Assembly (NCBI GenBank): GCA_015178975.1
Contig: WHVD01000094.1
Location: 248,001-312,000 of the forward strand
DNA from: Hysterangium stoloniferum
Taxonomy: Eukaryota > Basidiomycota > Agaricomycetes > Hysterangiales > Hysterangiaceae
Length of the DNA: 64,000 nucleotides
Direction: 5' to 3'
Under the pieces are notes generated by a model that was not told where the DNA came from, made no database searches, and saw nothing but the letters and a program-made list of their open reading frames with translations. Shown piece after piece: positions 41,870 to 54,318 of this stretch (position 1 is the stretch's first letter; every line of letters starts with the position of its first letter). The position numbers were made by a program, and so were the translations under genes.

Positions 41870-42080
41870 TATTGGTAATATAATATAATATATTAGTAAA
41901 TGTTCCCAACGACTCCATCACATTCCTGTGTAACGAGTCAGCGGCTCACTAATGCTATGTTGTGGGGCCGGCAACTCGATATCCTGTATCCGGAAATATT
42001 AGTAATTAGTTAATATTTATTTAGTATAAAAGACGTGATAACATCTCGAATATATAATATATTATCATCTTTTGACTACA
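41870..42080 (+). repeat. Copia 5' LTR
   Basis: 211 bp, tattggtaat ... ttgactaca, with a TATA-like stretch (ttagtataaaag) near 42021-42032. Four of the five differences from the 3' LTR are CpG transitions. Confidence 0.9.
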
Positions 42081-42095
42081 GGTTATGGGCCCCGG
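42081..42095 (+). other. Copia primer binding site, half-tRNA initiator Met type
   Basis: ggttatgggccc directly follows the LTR. It is complementary to the conserved anticodon stem-loop of eukaryotic initiator tRNA-Met (GGGCCCAUAACC), as in elements primed by a tRNA-iMet half. The tRNA sequence is from general knowledge. Confidence 0.7.
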
Positions 42096-42189
42096 CCGAA
42101 ACTAGAACAAGTATATACATACCTCAAATCTAGAACTCGATGCTCATATCTTTACACTGGAAATTCTAATCAAATAATAATTACCTACA

Positions 42190-45100
42190 ATGTCGCTTAA
42201 CCAATCAAACTCGTTATATAGGATTGACCCCTTAAATGGGGACAATTATTCCGTGTGGAAACAGAAACTCAAATGGATCTTAATGGAACAAGGTCTATGG
42301 GTGTATGTGGACGGATCAACTGGAGAGCCAATGCCGGCAGACTCTAAGAATATAACAGAAGAAGAACGGCAGGCAATTATGGATTGGAAACGGAAAGATC
42401 AACAGGCTTATGCGGCAATTTGCTTACACATAAGCGATAATTACTTGGTATATACAGGAGGATTAATTACCGCGCTTGATGTTTGGCGAACATTATCAAA
42501 CATATTCGAGGCGAAAGGCCCCATTGGTATAATTAACAAGCGCCGAGAATTCTTCAAGACGTTTGCCAAAGAAGGCGCTGATATGGAGCTACATATACGA
42601 AAGCTCAGAACTTTACAACAAGAACTACATAGTCGTGGAGAATATATCTCAGATAAAGACTTCACAAATACTCTACTTACTTCCCTACCAGACTCTTGGT
42701 CAACATTCATCACCGCTGTAAATGCGGGAATTGAAATGCTTACATCAGATTCATTAATTTCCAGAATCCTGGAAGAAGCCAGGTCGCGGAAATTAACAAC
42801 GGAGAAATCAACTGCGCTTAAGGCACAAGAAGCGAAGACTACCAAGAAGAAGCACCATACAGGCACTGTCAAGGGAAAGTGCCGAAATTGTGGAGGAAAG
42901 GGACATTATCAAGCAGATTGGTGGGAAAAAGGTGGTGGAAAGGAGGGCCAAGCACCGAAATGGTGGAAACCCAGAAAAGACAAAGAACAAGCCAACCAGA
43001 CGAATGAAAACAGCAAAGATTTCACATTTGTCTCCAACAAATCGGCAGAGATTACGTCAGCAGATTGGCTCGCAGATTCTGCCGCAACGACACATATTGC
43101 CAGGAACCGGCAAGACTTTATTAATTACATAGCCGAAACGTCGTCTATTGAAGGGGTAGCCCCAGGATCAGTCCTCAAGACTTTGGGACGAGGAACTGTT
43201 AAGTTACAGTTCAAAAACAATAACAAATGCTACTCTGTTGAACTAAGGGATGTCAAACATGCCCCAGACGCACCAAACAACTTGCTTAGTATCGGGCGTT
43301 TAACGGATAATGGACATGAGGCTCTATTTACATCATCGGGTGTCAAATTCAAGTCGCCTAATGGTACTATATTTGGAGAAGGCCAAAAGGTCGGGCGCAT
43401 GTACCAAATGAAGGCACAAATCAATATGAGCGCCAAACCAAGTGAGTTTGCCGTGATTGCTAAAACGCGCACTTGGGACAAATGGCACAGAATCCTTGGT
43501 CATATTCATATTGGAGCGGTCAAATTATTAAAGAAAAACAAACTAGTTACAGGGCTACAGGTGGACGAGACACAAGAATTCACCCAATGCAAGGCTTGCA
43601 TACAAGGAAAGGCACATGTGGAGCCATTCCCAAAACGGGCAGAAGATTCTGTAAGCGAGATAGGCGAGTTAACCGTATCCGATGTATGGGGACCAGCCGC
43701 AACCGAAGGACCAAATCACGAGAAGTATTTTTACTCGTTCACGGATATTAAAACAAGGCACAGTGTTTTATTTACAGACACATCAAAGGACCAGGCGCTG
43801 AAACATTTTAAAATGTACAAGGCATTTGTTGAAAATCAAATAAGCAAAAAATTAAAGCGTATCAGGACAGACAATGGTGGTGAATATACAAGTAAACTAT
43901 TCAAAGACTTCTGCGCAGAGGAGGGAATAATCACAGAAAACATGGCGCCTTACTCCCCTGCCCAAAATGGGATAGCCGAGCGGCTAAATCGCACAATAGT
44001 CGAACATGCGAGGGCGATGATATATGCGAAGGATTTACTGAAAACCTTATGGCCAGAAGCCATTTCATATGCATGCTATATCAAGAACTGATCACCTACC
44101 CGAGCTCTTGGAGCTGACACAACACCCCATGAAGCATTTTTCGGTAAGAAACCAGATGTGTCACGATTAGAAGAATTCGGGACCAAATGTTGGGTAATGG
44201 TACCTGACGAACGGCAATCAAAATTGGATCCCAAAGCGGAAGAGCATATATTCACAGGAATCTCTGAGAACGCTAAAGCCTGGAAGTACTATAACACAAA
44301 AACTAAGCGTGTTCAAACTTCTAGAAATATTACATTTGATATTACAGATAATAAACTATACCCAATACCTGGAGAAACGAAGGCGAAGAAATAACTACTG
44401 TCCCGCTCGAGGGGGAGAGTTTCAATGCCGAGCGACCCAGCAGTATGGTCATCACACCAAAATCGTCAATTGCACCCACAGAGGCCTACATTGAAGAAGT
44501 TACATCACAACCGGACATTCAGCCACAAGAAGCACGGCACAGTTCAAGGATTAATAATAGTACCTTACCAGACTACCGGACGCTTAATAACCCAAATGCC
44601 TGGCCCAAATCAAGGTTTACAGATAAAGTAATGGTGACGTGAGAAATTGTGACTCCTCCCGAGGATTACAAAGAGGCAATTTCCTGAAATGACTCACCAA
44701 TATGGATTGCCGCTATGGAAACAGAAATAGAACAGCACCGACAAATTGGTACCTGGAAATTAATTGATTTACCACCCGGCAGGACGGCAATAGGATGCCG
44801 TTGGGTATATGCTACCAAAACAAACCCGGAAGGGAAATTTGAAAAGGCGAAAGGTCACTTAGTCGCACAAGGTTTCACACAGCGTCCTGGAATGGACTAT
44901 TATGACATAACTTCACCAGTACTCAAATTTGCGTCACTCAGAGCACTAATTGCTTTGGGGACAGCACTAAATTGGGAAATAGAATTAATGGACGTCAAAG
45001 GCGCATATTTGAACTCTATTCTGGAAGAGGAAATCTATATGAAACAGCCGGACAGGTTTAATGATGGAACCGACAGAGTACTCAAATTATATAGGGTGCT

Positions 45101-46196
45101 CTATGGACTCAAACAGGCAGGCTGCGCTTGGCATCATTGCTTAAAGAAGACATTACTCGATTTGGGATATACCCAAAGTGCCACTGATGAATGTATATTC
45201 ATTAGAATCAATGGACCAAACATTGAGGTCATTGCAGCCTATGTAGATGACTTAGGACTGTTTGCAAATACACAGGACGGCATGGCAAGGATCAAACAAG
45301 AACTAAATAATAATTTCACTATGACCGACTTAGGGGACATGAAAAAAATACTGGGAATACAAATACAAAGGGATCGCAAAATTGGAACACTCAAAATATT
45401 GCAAGGCACATATATTGACGTCATCCTATCCCGTTTCCAAATGCAGGACACAAATCCAGTATCCACACCCCTTAATAAATCAACAAAGTTAACTGTGCCG
45501 GTACCTGATTCCAAAAGCGAACCGGTTATCAATGAACCGTATGCAAAGGCAGTCGGATCACTCATGTACACGGCACTGGGAACTCGGCCCGATATATCAT
45601 TTGCCATTCAACATTTAAGCCAATTTACAAACTTCTATTCAAATGAACATTGGATGGCCATTAAACATGTCTTAAGGTACCTTAAGGGGACCAAAGATGA
45701 TGGCATTACTTACAAGTCAAGCAATGAAATCGAAATAGAGATCTATGTCAATTCAGATTATGCAAATTGGGACGATGCGCTATCAATTGGCAGTTACATT
45801 GTATTAATTAACGGAGGATGTGTCGCTTGGAGCTCAAAGAAGCAGCGAACTGTGGCATTATCCACAACTGAGGCCGAATATATTGCCTTAACCGAAGGAG
45901 CCAAAGAATTGACTTGGTTGCGGAAATTACTTACCGATTTAGGGTTCGATATCAGCAATGACCCAACAACTATGAAATCAGATAATCTAGGTGCGATTTC
46001 ACTTGCCCATGACGCAACATTTCACGCACGTACAAAGCATATCAAAGTTGCTTATCATTTCATTCATGAGAAAGTGGTCTCTAACGAGGCATCACTTACA
46101 TACGTTCAGTCAAAAGAAAACCCGGCGGATATTATGACGAAAGGGCTGGACTTAAACCAGCATAACTATTTAAAGAAGAAATTGGGATTTTATTAA
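42190..46196 (+). pseudogene. Copia gag-pol polyprotein with three TGA codons and one frameshift
   Basis: Domains in order: gag (DUF4219/UBN2, NGDNYSVWKQKLKWILM); a zinc knuckle whose last Cys is Trp (CRNCGGKGHYQADW); protease (LADSAATTHIA); GAG-pre-integrase HHCC (KWHRILGHIH, CKACIQGKAH); integrase core (DNGGEY, SPAQNGIAERLN); RT with YVDD (AAYVDDLGLF); and RNase H ending TKHIKVAYHFI with a final LDLNQHNYLKKKLGFY. Breaks: TGA at 44089-44091, a one-base loss near 44387, TGA at 44640-44642 and at 44685-44687. All three TGA codons are compatible with CGA to TGA transitions. From 44715 to 46196 the RT/RNase H part is open. Confidence 0.92.
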
Positions 46197-46220
46197 TAGG
46201 GATATCTCATTGAGGGGGAG

Positions 46221-46431
46221 TATTGGTAATATAATATAATATATTAGTAAACGTTCCCGACGACTCCATCACATTCCAGTGTAACGAGTCAGCGGCTCAC
46301 TAATGCTATGTTGTGGGGCCGGCAACTCGATATCCCGTATCCGGAAATATTAGTAATTAGTTAATATTTATTTAGTATAAAAGACGCGATAACATCTCGA
46401 ATATATAATATATTATCATCTTTTGACTACA
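46221..46431 (+). repeat. Copia 3' LTR
   Basis: 211 bp, preceded by the polypurine tract at 46212-46220 (gagggggag) and followed by the target duplication ATTGG. Confidence 0.9.
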
Positions 46432-46466
46432 ATTGGTGTGACTCTTTAAAGCAATGGGGGCTATAG

Positions 46467-46603
46467 CCTGTACAATGTTGACAGTATGACTAAGCTACTA
46501 TAACGTAATACTTAGCCGGAGCGTATTCGAATAAACTATGAAAAGTGCGTAGCAACACCATGAGCATCCTCAACGGCTTGCAACACAAGAACCTGTTTTA
46601 ACA
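46467..46603 (+). repeat. Dispersed repeat, second copy of 38855-39020
   Basis: caatgttgacagtatg, taagctac, aataaactatgaaaagtg and ggcttgcaacacaa occur in the same order in both copies; the 38.9 kb copy has extra bases near its start. Ends resemble TGTAC...TTTTAACA; class unknown. Confidence 0.6.
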
Positions 46604-46692
46604 GTTTATTCATAAATAGTCAACATGGTATTACAGTTTGAACATTACGGTGATATACCTCTGTCCTTTGTTCAGCATCGTCTGTCCTTATA

Positions 46693-47910
46693 TTGAACCA
46701 TGTATTCCATTCCCTTCAACGATTTGACAGTGGTGCATTGGATGGCCGTCGCGAGACGAAACTTAACTCGCCTCGCCTCTCAACGACTATTCGCCCACGC
46801 TTTTTTCTCGCTGAGGATTCTGACAGTGATGAGAGCCCGGCCCAACCTTCATTGAGGCGCAAGCAGGTGAGTGTTTATATGGATCGTATACATGGAAACT
46901 CAGGCCTTTTTCCTTAGATTATCCTCACCAGACCTCCCACCAACAATCCTCGTTTAGTTAGGAATCGCCCACAGTTACCATGGGCATCACTCGTTGAAAA
47001 GATTTCACATTGTCGAGATCCACTGATGGTGTAAGTTCTAAACAATATGTTCTTGTATAGTGCGTATTGAATGTAAATGATGTTAGATATAACCTCACCG
47101 ACTTCGATTTTGATGTGGAAATCGCAGACTGGGGAGAGATCTGTACTACATTGGAAATCATGAAACCAATCTGTACAGCCTCTCCTTCCAATTCCAGTCT
47201 CACATATGACGGGGAGTCCAAAACGTGAGTGCAATTGTTATATTAATCTAATTGACTGACTTCCTTTTTTGATAACGTGCTAGAACTCCCCGTCCATTAA
47301 CAAATAGTATCAAAACAAGTACCTGGAAGAAAATATCGCTTCCAGGCCCCGGGTTGAAGCATTGACTAGGGCGAGGGAGCTGGGTGCACTCTCAGACACA
47401 AATATATGTTCCGCCCCAACATCACCCTCATTCCCCCTTGCACCAACCCCCATCCGATCCATCCAGTCAGAAGCCTTCGCCGGTGTCAAAATGCCGCATT
47501 TCAGATGCATCCGTTTCATCCAAGAGGACCTGGAACAACAGCAATGTTCATTTGGCCGTCTCAACTCACAACTGACCACCATATATCACTGGTTGGCTGG
47601 ACACCTTTTCAGTAGTGGAAATGATGGAAATATGGGTTTGTCCCATAAACAATTAGCCCATATTTGCAAATCATTGTTGAGATGTCCGGAAGAAAATTGT
47701 CACCAACAAGGTGGTTTCTTCTGGAAAGAAAATTTCCTAGCCCATATGTGGATCCACAAAACGGAACTGTTACCCGGTCAGTCAGTGGAGGCCATTGAAA
47801 AGCGAGAAGCCGACGTACTACGTTCGGCGCGCTTGCTCTCAGAGGAGGACGCAGGGTTGTGCATGTGCTGGGAAGACCTTTCTATTACTCTAATGTTTAC
47901 CGTATTATAG
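46693..47910 (+). CDS. C2H2 zinc-finger protein locus, gene model unresolved
   Basis: Open segments with plausible introns: to 46866, 46918-47030, 47087-47224, then a frame change before an ORF from about 47310 to 47910. The last segment reads EENIASRPRVEALTRAREL and later contains CPEENC and HMWIHKTEL, which form C-X4-C-X12-H-X3-H, a C2H2 finger. Start and the third-to-fourth exon junction are not settled (no good ATG in frame), so it may be decayed. Its 3' half is copied, inverted, at 51.8-52.2 kb. Function unknown. Confidence 0.4.
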
Positions 47911-49075
47911 CGGGGTGATTACTCTTTAATAAACCTGGTTTTAGCATGATTAGTGATCTGCAGGACGCAAAGTAACGATGTCATCGGAGATCACCATCCG
48001 GTGACGTGGCAAACCTAAACCAAAACACCGTGCTTGCTGAGAAGAGATTGGATCTGCCTTTCTCCCCCAGTGTAGAACTAACAATTATGCCCACAAACAT
48101 CCGAAAGTGATTTTCCACCTGAGGCCACGTAATCAAGTGACTTCTATGACAGATCATCCCCATACGCATCGGATTTAATGATCGTCCCCGATGAAACGTC
48201 GTTATTGCTCCGCGTCCTATGAAACGCCGGAGGCTTACTCCATCCAGGCAGGTGGAAAACCTTAGTCTTAGTTGATTATCTTCTCACATTGAGTGGTAAA
48301 TTACACAACTCTTCACACCGTGTATGGAGCTATGTTCACTGTGCATGTGTAACAACTTGCTCCCCATTTTGCCTTCTGCATCCAGCAGTCAATTTCCTGA
48401 TCTTCACACTGTTTCACAGAGGGTCATTCAGGCTCTTGACCTGCTCTGGAGCAGCTGATTTATTTGGGTACTGGGTCATTCCAAGGTGATCTGGATGCGG
48501 AGGAAGTAAGATTAGCCTGCTTCAACGTTGTTCAACGTCAATTGGTCTACGTCATACCCCTAACTATTGTGTTATCCTCATTTGACAGGCACCCTCTCCT
48601 AACTCCTATTTCCGTGCATCCCAACCACAAGAGTTACTGTCGATCAAAGAAAGGCTCTTTCAATATGGAGGCATATGCCAATTATGTCCAAGCTGAGTTT
48701 CACTCCCAAGTAACTCGCTGGTCTATGTTAGGCACACAGTGGGATAAAGCCACGAACGATTCAAGATAGAACAGATTCTTCCAATGTGACGGGACTGACA
48801 AGGTCATAGAATTAAGAAACGTTCTGGATCTTCGTTTTTTGTTGGATGTGGGTAATATCCTGTGAAATGTTCCGGATGTGTCTGGTACTCCCGTATGTGA
48901 TAGCTTGATCCGTCTTGTTGATGTTAACTAACACTCCGACGTATGCCAGGTTCTAGCGTTGGCAAGTTGGCAGGAGTGATTATCTGCGAATATGGCTCTT
49001 GCTAAAGTATATTATAGCTATCCATGCGTACACAAGTTGTTACATCGGTAATCGCCCTCATGTCTCCATTTACCT
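47551..49075. repeat. Left arm of a long inverted duplication
   Basis: It pairs in reverse complement with 50855-52165, from the C2H2 coding region (ccatatatcac) through non-coding sequence to cccatgtctcc. The left arm has about 200 extra bases at roughly 48247-48457. Identity looks about 80-90 percent, so it is not recent. No target duplication identified. Confidence 0.75.
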
Positions 49076-50854
49076 ATCACATTTGGCACCTTCTACAAGT
49101 AAATACTGAGTAGCGTAGTTTCCATCTTTGTACCCCATCCGTTTTCCTTCTATGAGATACAGAGGTCCATCGGAACTTCTATTTCTTGTCCTTGTGATTC
49201 TTGTCAACTTCGAGATTTTGATTTCAACAGTTCTTATTGTGGCGCCCGAAATTAAGACGACAATAAACAAGAGGTAGAAAATTTAATCAACAGTATACAT
49301 AACGGAACATACCTGTCTCGATCAAAGCGGTGGTCATAGGTTGCCAGGTTTTCAAGCACGGGTTCAGGAAGTACCCAATATGTGCCCATTGTAGTGTACC
49401 ACAAGAATCGAAATTCTAAAAGAAAAGGCACAAGCTGACTATCGCTCAATCCGGGACACTAGTATATCATGATTGCTTTAGCGGTAATCAGGTGCATTAG
49501 CACATGGAATGACCCTATGCAGTTGGAAGATTGCGTCCAATCGTCGAAGCCCGTTGTCAGATGGGCTCACAGGCGGGGTCACACAAGTTGACAGGACCAC
49601 GGTGTATTGTCTAGAGCAAGACTGGATACAGAACAAAGTAGTGTATGGTAAGGTAAAGAAAGAAAGAAACTCCCTGGGCTATATATGTCGTGATCATGTA
49701 CAACAGAACTAAAGTGAAACAAAAGGTGAACGCAACGAAGGGCAAATGCAACAAGAGGCGAACGCAACAAAGGCGAACGTAAACAATGGTGGATGGATAA
49801 GACTGGATGCCAGGCTTACAAATGGCCACAAGAGCTTCATCATCCTTCATATATGCTCATTCATGTAATACCATTGATGTGTTGCCCAACACCCTCACCT
49901 CAGCCCCAGCAACCCAATCACTTTTCCTGACAATCAAGAGGGGAAGGTGTCAGTCTACTAATGCTATTCCTCCCAGTCATAATTGAACAATTACTCTTCA
50001 TACTCTGTTTAGATAGTATGATAAGATACCACTTCACTACTTACAGCAACACCAGCAGTGCCATGTCAACTTCTCGATATACTCATTCTATCAATACCAT
50101 GCTCTCACACATCAGTACAATGGCATTTGTTCCAGACGGCTCCGGGAGGAGATCCCCCCATTCTAGGAAGCTCGTGGAGTGTGTGGTGGATCATCCCAGA
50201 ATAGGGTACCTCCTCCCAGCATTTAATACCATTTTACTGATGCACGCCATATCAGTTTCTTACTGCTTCGAGTATGACCACACCTTCCTGTGGAGTCTAT
50301 CCCTGTTAAGTCTGTGTCGATTCCGCCTAGTACGATTCTCCATGCTTTTTGCTCCTGCTCATGTGCTGATCCTGCCTGTTTTGACTGTTCAGACCACAAT
50401 AATTGTGTTGGAATTGGAAATACAATATCTATAAGTGTCAGACTGTTGTAAGTGCACAGGTTTGCCATCAGCTACATAAACTGTTATAATATTGGCCATC
50501 AGAAAACTTATATATATAATCCATAATATAACACTAGACCCTAAGGTCCAGTATGTAGCTAAGAGCACCAGCATATATAGCCTTGGTTCAATCCCAGGCT
50601 TGGTCACTTCTTTTCTATACCTTTAATAGATTGTGCTAGCTCTGCCAACTTCATTAGTTGAGCCTCCAAAGCTGACAAGGACAATCATCTCTGATGTTTG
50701 TTTGTGAGTTTGGGCGAGCAAATAGGGTCTATTGCGTCACCCAACCTCCACCCCCTATTATTAACGTTCTGGGTCGCCTGCAATCAATAACTTAGATTCT
50801 TCTCCACTTTCAATCCAGACTTCAACTGTTGATCACACCGACCGCCCATCCACC
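49076..50854. other. Spacer of the inverted duplication, including a tRNA-like segment
   Basis: No supported gene; the 157-codon frame at 49961-50434 looks like chance. About 50545-50610 contains gtagctaagagcaccagc and ggttcaatcccaggc, matching tRNA A-box and B-box/T-arm patterns with part of the D-arm missing. It is therefore a tRNA-derived (SINE-like) remnant, not a tRNA gene. Confidence 0.45.
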
Positions 50855-52165
50855 ACTTGTGTAAAAGGAGACATGGGGAGATTACCGATGTAACAGCTTG
50901 TGCAATGAATAGCTATAATATATTTTAGCAGGAGCCGAGATAATCACTCCTGCCAACTTGCTAACTCCAGAACCTGCTATACATCTGAGTGTTAGTCAAA
51001 ATAAACAAGACGGATCAAGCTGTCACATGCGGGAGTACCAGATATATTCGGAACATTTCACATAGGTATCAGCCACAACCAACGAACATCCAGAACATTT
51101 CGTGATTCCATGACCTTGCCCCTCCCATCACATTGAAAGAATCTTTTTCTATCTTATATCTTCCGTGGCTTTGTCCCATGGTGTCCCCCAACATAGAGCA
51201 ACGAGTTATTTGGGAGTGGAAGCCAGCGTGGACGTAATTGGCATATGCCTAGGTTGGGAGTAGGGAAGAGTATTGGGAGAGCCCTTCTTTGATTCACAGC
51301 AACTCTTGTTGTAGGGATGCACGTACATAAGAGGGAGGAGAGGGTGCTGGCAAATGTGGATAACACAAGAGGGTATGACGTAGACCAATTGACGTTGAAT
51401 AACGTTGAAGCAGGCTAATCTTACTTCCTCCGCCAGGTCACCTTGGAATGACCCGATACCCAAATCAGTCATCTAGTAAGCCTCCGGCGTTTCATGTGGC
51501 GCGGAGCAATAGCGACGTTTTATCGGGGACGGTCATTAAATACGATCCTTATGTGGATGATCTGTCATAGAAGTCACCCAATTAGGTGGCGTCACTTCGA
51601 AAATCACTTTAAGATGTTTGTGGGCATAGTTGTTAGTTCTACACTGGGGGAGAAAGGCAGATCCAATCTCTTCTCAGCAAGCACCGTGTTTTGGTTTAGG
51701 ATTGCCACGTCACCGGATAGTGATCTCCGATGACATCGTTACTTTGCGTCCTGCAGATCACTAATCACGTTAAAACCAGGTTTATTAAAGGGTAATGAGC
51801 CCGCTATAATACGGTAAACATTAGAGTAACAAGGTCTTCCTAGCACATGTACAACCCTGCGTCCTCTGAGAGCAAGCGCGCCGAACGTCGTACGTCGGCC
51901 TCTCGCTTTTCAATGGCCTCCACTGACTGACCGGGTAACAGTTCCGTTTTGTGGATCGACATATGGACTAAGAAATTTCTTTCCAGAAGAAACCACCTTG
52001 TTGGTGACAGTTTTCTTCCAGACATCTCAACAATGACTTGCAAATATGGGCTAATTGTGTATGGAAACCCATATTTCCATCATTTTGATGACTGAAAAAG
52101 TGTCCAGCCAACAAGTGATATATGGTGTGTCTGTATTGTGAAACTGGAGATGCCAAGAACAGCCT
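50855..52165. repeat. Right arm of the long inverted duplication
   Basis: Reverse complement of 47551-49075. On the minus strand 52177-51840 encodes LLRCLEENCHQQGGFFWKE, the counterpart of the C2H2 finger, with frame breaks (pseudogene copy). The part at 51655-51790 is also a dispersed repeat (see 38.7 kb). Confidence 0.75.
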
Positions 52166-52398
52166 CACTACTCTCATTATAAAAGATAGTCAGCACATCA
52201 TTGAGTACATCATACAGTTTAGCAACATTGATGCACATTGCCAGTGGGGAGATACTGCCCTCAAACACCAATTCTCTAGTGGTCTCCCATCTTGACTGGG
52301 AGACAAAGGCTAAAACAGCCAGCACCTGTAAAACCCAACCTCATGGGTAAACTCAGACCTGATGACAAATTTATTCCACAAGAAAGGCCGTCTTCTGT
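52166..52398. other. Sequence between the inverted arm and the LTR
   Basis: A minus-strand open frame (52325-52080) spans it. It may be a further part of the duplicated C2H2 gene copy, but I recognise no domain. Confidence 0.25.
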
Positions 52399-53226
52399 TG
52401 TTATGACCATGTTGCAACTATGTCGCAGCCCAACGGTCCCCAAGGATATTACTGTTGACTGACATTTCAAGTTATCGATCAAATCATCACATCAGAAACT
52501 GTCGGTCACCTGACACTGATGTATGTATGCCTTCATGGCGATCAAACCCCATTTATGCCCCTGTCAAGTTATACTTGTACTATCTGGTTATACTTTGATA
52601 CATCCCTTTTTATTATGATGATCCATTCTACTCTATGTTTCACATATGCCCGTATATACTTGTAACCCGTGGACTATTTCCTTTTCTCGTAATTCTGCTC
52701 TCAGTTAACTTATGGCCTCCAAACTTATGTATTGTAACCTTCCGGTTCCTAGTCAAGCTTATTTGTCAATAGTGTTTTCCACTCTTCCCTTAGTTAGTAT
52801 TTTCTAGATACCAATGACTTGTATATAAATCCACTGTAGTTGTAGTTACTAGGCAATCAGAATACCGACTTAGATACCCCTCTAATCTCCAACTCTGTTA
52901 TCTATTCATGACCACCACATTCTGGCTCCATCTGATTTATGATTTAACCTACATTTACGACTCCAACCTCTAATCTCCGACTCTCAGTCTCCAACTCTCA
53001 GTCTCCAACTCTCAGTCTCTGACTCTCCGACCCAACCCTTGACTTATCCTTCAGTTTCTGATTAGTAGTTTACTGAGAGGTTTACTCGAAGGACTAGTTT
53101 CTGCCCACCCAAAATTTAAGGACACCTGACAGTAACTTGCGAGGGCACAGCACATAAGCTGAAGCCAAGTCCTTCCATTCGGTCCCCATCGGTCTACCAA
53201 CATCAGTCAGTTTTCTGTTCTTAACA
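52399..53226 (+). repeat. Older A-type solo LTR
   Basis: 828 bp, TGTTATGACC ... GTTCTTAACA, flanked by TCTGT at 52394-52398 and 53227-53231. It is diverged from family A but keeps the TATA and primer block (ttgtatataaat ... gcaatcagaat, about 52818-52867) and the conserved LTR box (about 53140-53178). It contains a short internal run of ctcagtctccaa-type repeats. Confidence 0.85.
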
Positions 53227-53499
53227 TCTGTACACAAAACCCAGCCACCACATCTTTGATTGCCCTATTATGAAAGCTAACTCTTCCAAAGGACACTGCA
53301 AATGTTATGGCCTCCTCAGCTAGTGCCTCAACCAAGGAGAAAGCCAAGCACCCCCCTGGATCATGCATGGATAGGATGTATTGTCGGAGACAAGCTGAGG
53401 CATGCCAGTTGCATTGTTCCTGCCCATGCATAAAAGTCTATTCATCTCAATGTGTCTACTTTCTCTAACCTTGACTCATTAGTTTCGGGAAGTACTTAA

Positions 53500-53815
53500 A
53501 GCCCATTCCTAAAGGTGTCCTTTTAGGACATATTACGAAAATAAATTTAGCAATCGAATTTTAGGGTACATCAAAATGAGTCATTTAGGAAATGGATATA
53601 AGACAATGCAAAATATTTTCCAAATTCGGGATGTACTCCACTATAAACATCCCAATCTGCGTGGGTTGCTCTGGAGATGCTCTTCACAAAAAAATTAAAT
53701 TTTGGAAATTACAGGCCCTGTAAATGACTCATTTTAATGCACCTTCGAATCTGATTGTTAAATTTGTTTTGGAAGTATGTCACAAAGGACCCTCTTTGGG
53801 AATGGCAAGCATTTA
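53500..53815. mobile_element. MITE-like element M3 with inverted ends
   Basis: Ends resemble each other in inverse orientation (cccattcctaaaggtgtcc versus its complement in aaaggaccctctttgggaatggc), and inner parts carry aaaatgagtcattta and taaatgactcatttt. Arms are about 75-100 bp and diverged. Exact ends and target duplication are not resolved. Confidence 0.5.
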
Positions 53816-53917
53816 TGTGGCGAAATGAAAGGTCATCCTTTCGGGTATATTCGGCATACACAATATTGAAATTAGATGTGATACTTATTGTTAAAGCTAC
53901 TTGCACAGGAACTTAAA

Positions 53918-54066
53918 TATGCCTCTTAGTGAGTTAACAACTCCACTAAGAATATATTAGCTATCTACCTTAAATATGCCTGTAGATAGACGGATAAGGG
54001 TCTATTACTATAATAGAGAAAAGAAACCTTGCATACCTCTTAGTGAGTTAACAACTCCACTAAGAG
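53918..54066. repeat. Two copies of a near-palindromic 32-bp hairpin
   Basis: cctcttagtgagttaacaac followed by tccactaag occurs at about 53919 and again at about 54036, about 117 bp apart. Each can fold on itself (cctcttagt with actaagagg). Purpose unknown. Confidence 0.5.
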
Positions 54067-54318
54067 GTTACGTCCTCAACTCGTAACTACTTATATAGTT
54101 CGGGCACTCAACTCCAAACTATACAGGTGCAACCAATATTTGGTGTGTTCCTGATTAAATAATACTTATATCTCCAACACTTATTTCAAGGCCGTTCTTG
54201 TCCAGAGCTTAGAATGTCCCAAAGTGTTGCGATTGGTCAGCCACGGTTTTGGGGTGGAGCCAAATTTGATGGCAAGCAAGAAGATATTTCCCTTTTAGGA
54301 AGGATGGAGTGTAGGTTA

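Larger units (their letters stand above)
41870..46431 (+). mobile_element. Ty1/copia retrotransposon, complete structure, broken frame
   Basis: LTRs of 211 bp at 41870-42080 and 46221-46431 differ at five positions (about 97.6 percent identity by eye). The target duplication is ATTGG at 41865-41869 and 46432-46436. The LTRs start TATTGG and end CTACA, so the termini are TA...CA rather than TG...CA. Downstream of the 5' LTR is a half-tRNA-type primer site; upstream of the 3' LTR is a purine tract (gaggggg). Internal sequence is gag-protease-integrase-RT-RNase H, the Copia order. Confidence 0.93.

Noticed and set aside
49961..50434. 157-codon plus-strand ORF in the inverted-repeat spacer
   Set aside because: Leu/Ser/Ile-rich without domains, intron context or relation to neighbours; looks like chance.
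50545..50610. Functional tRNA gene
   Set aside because: The D-arm region is shortened and the acceptor stem does not pair, so only tRNA ancestry is supported.
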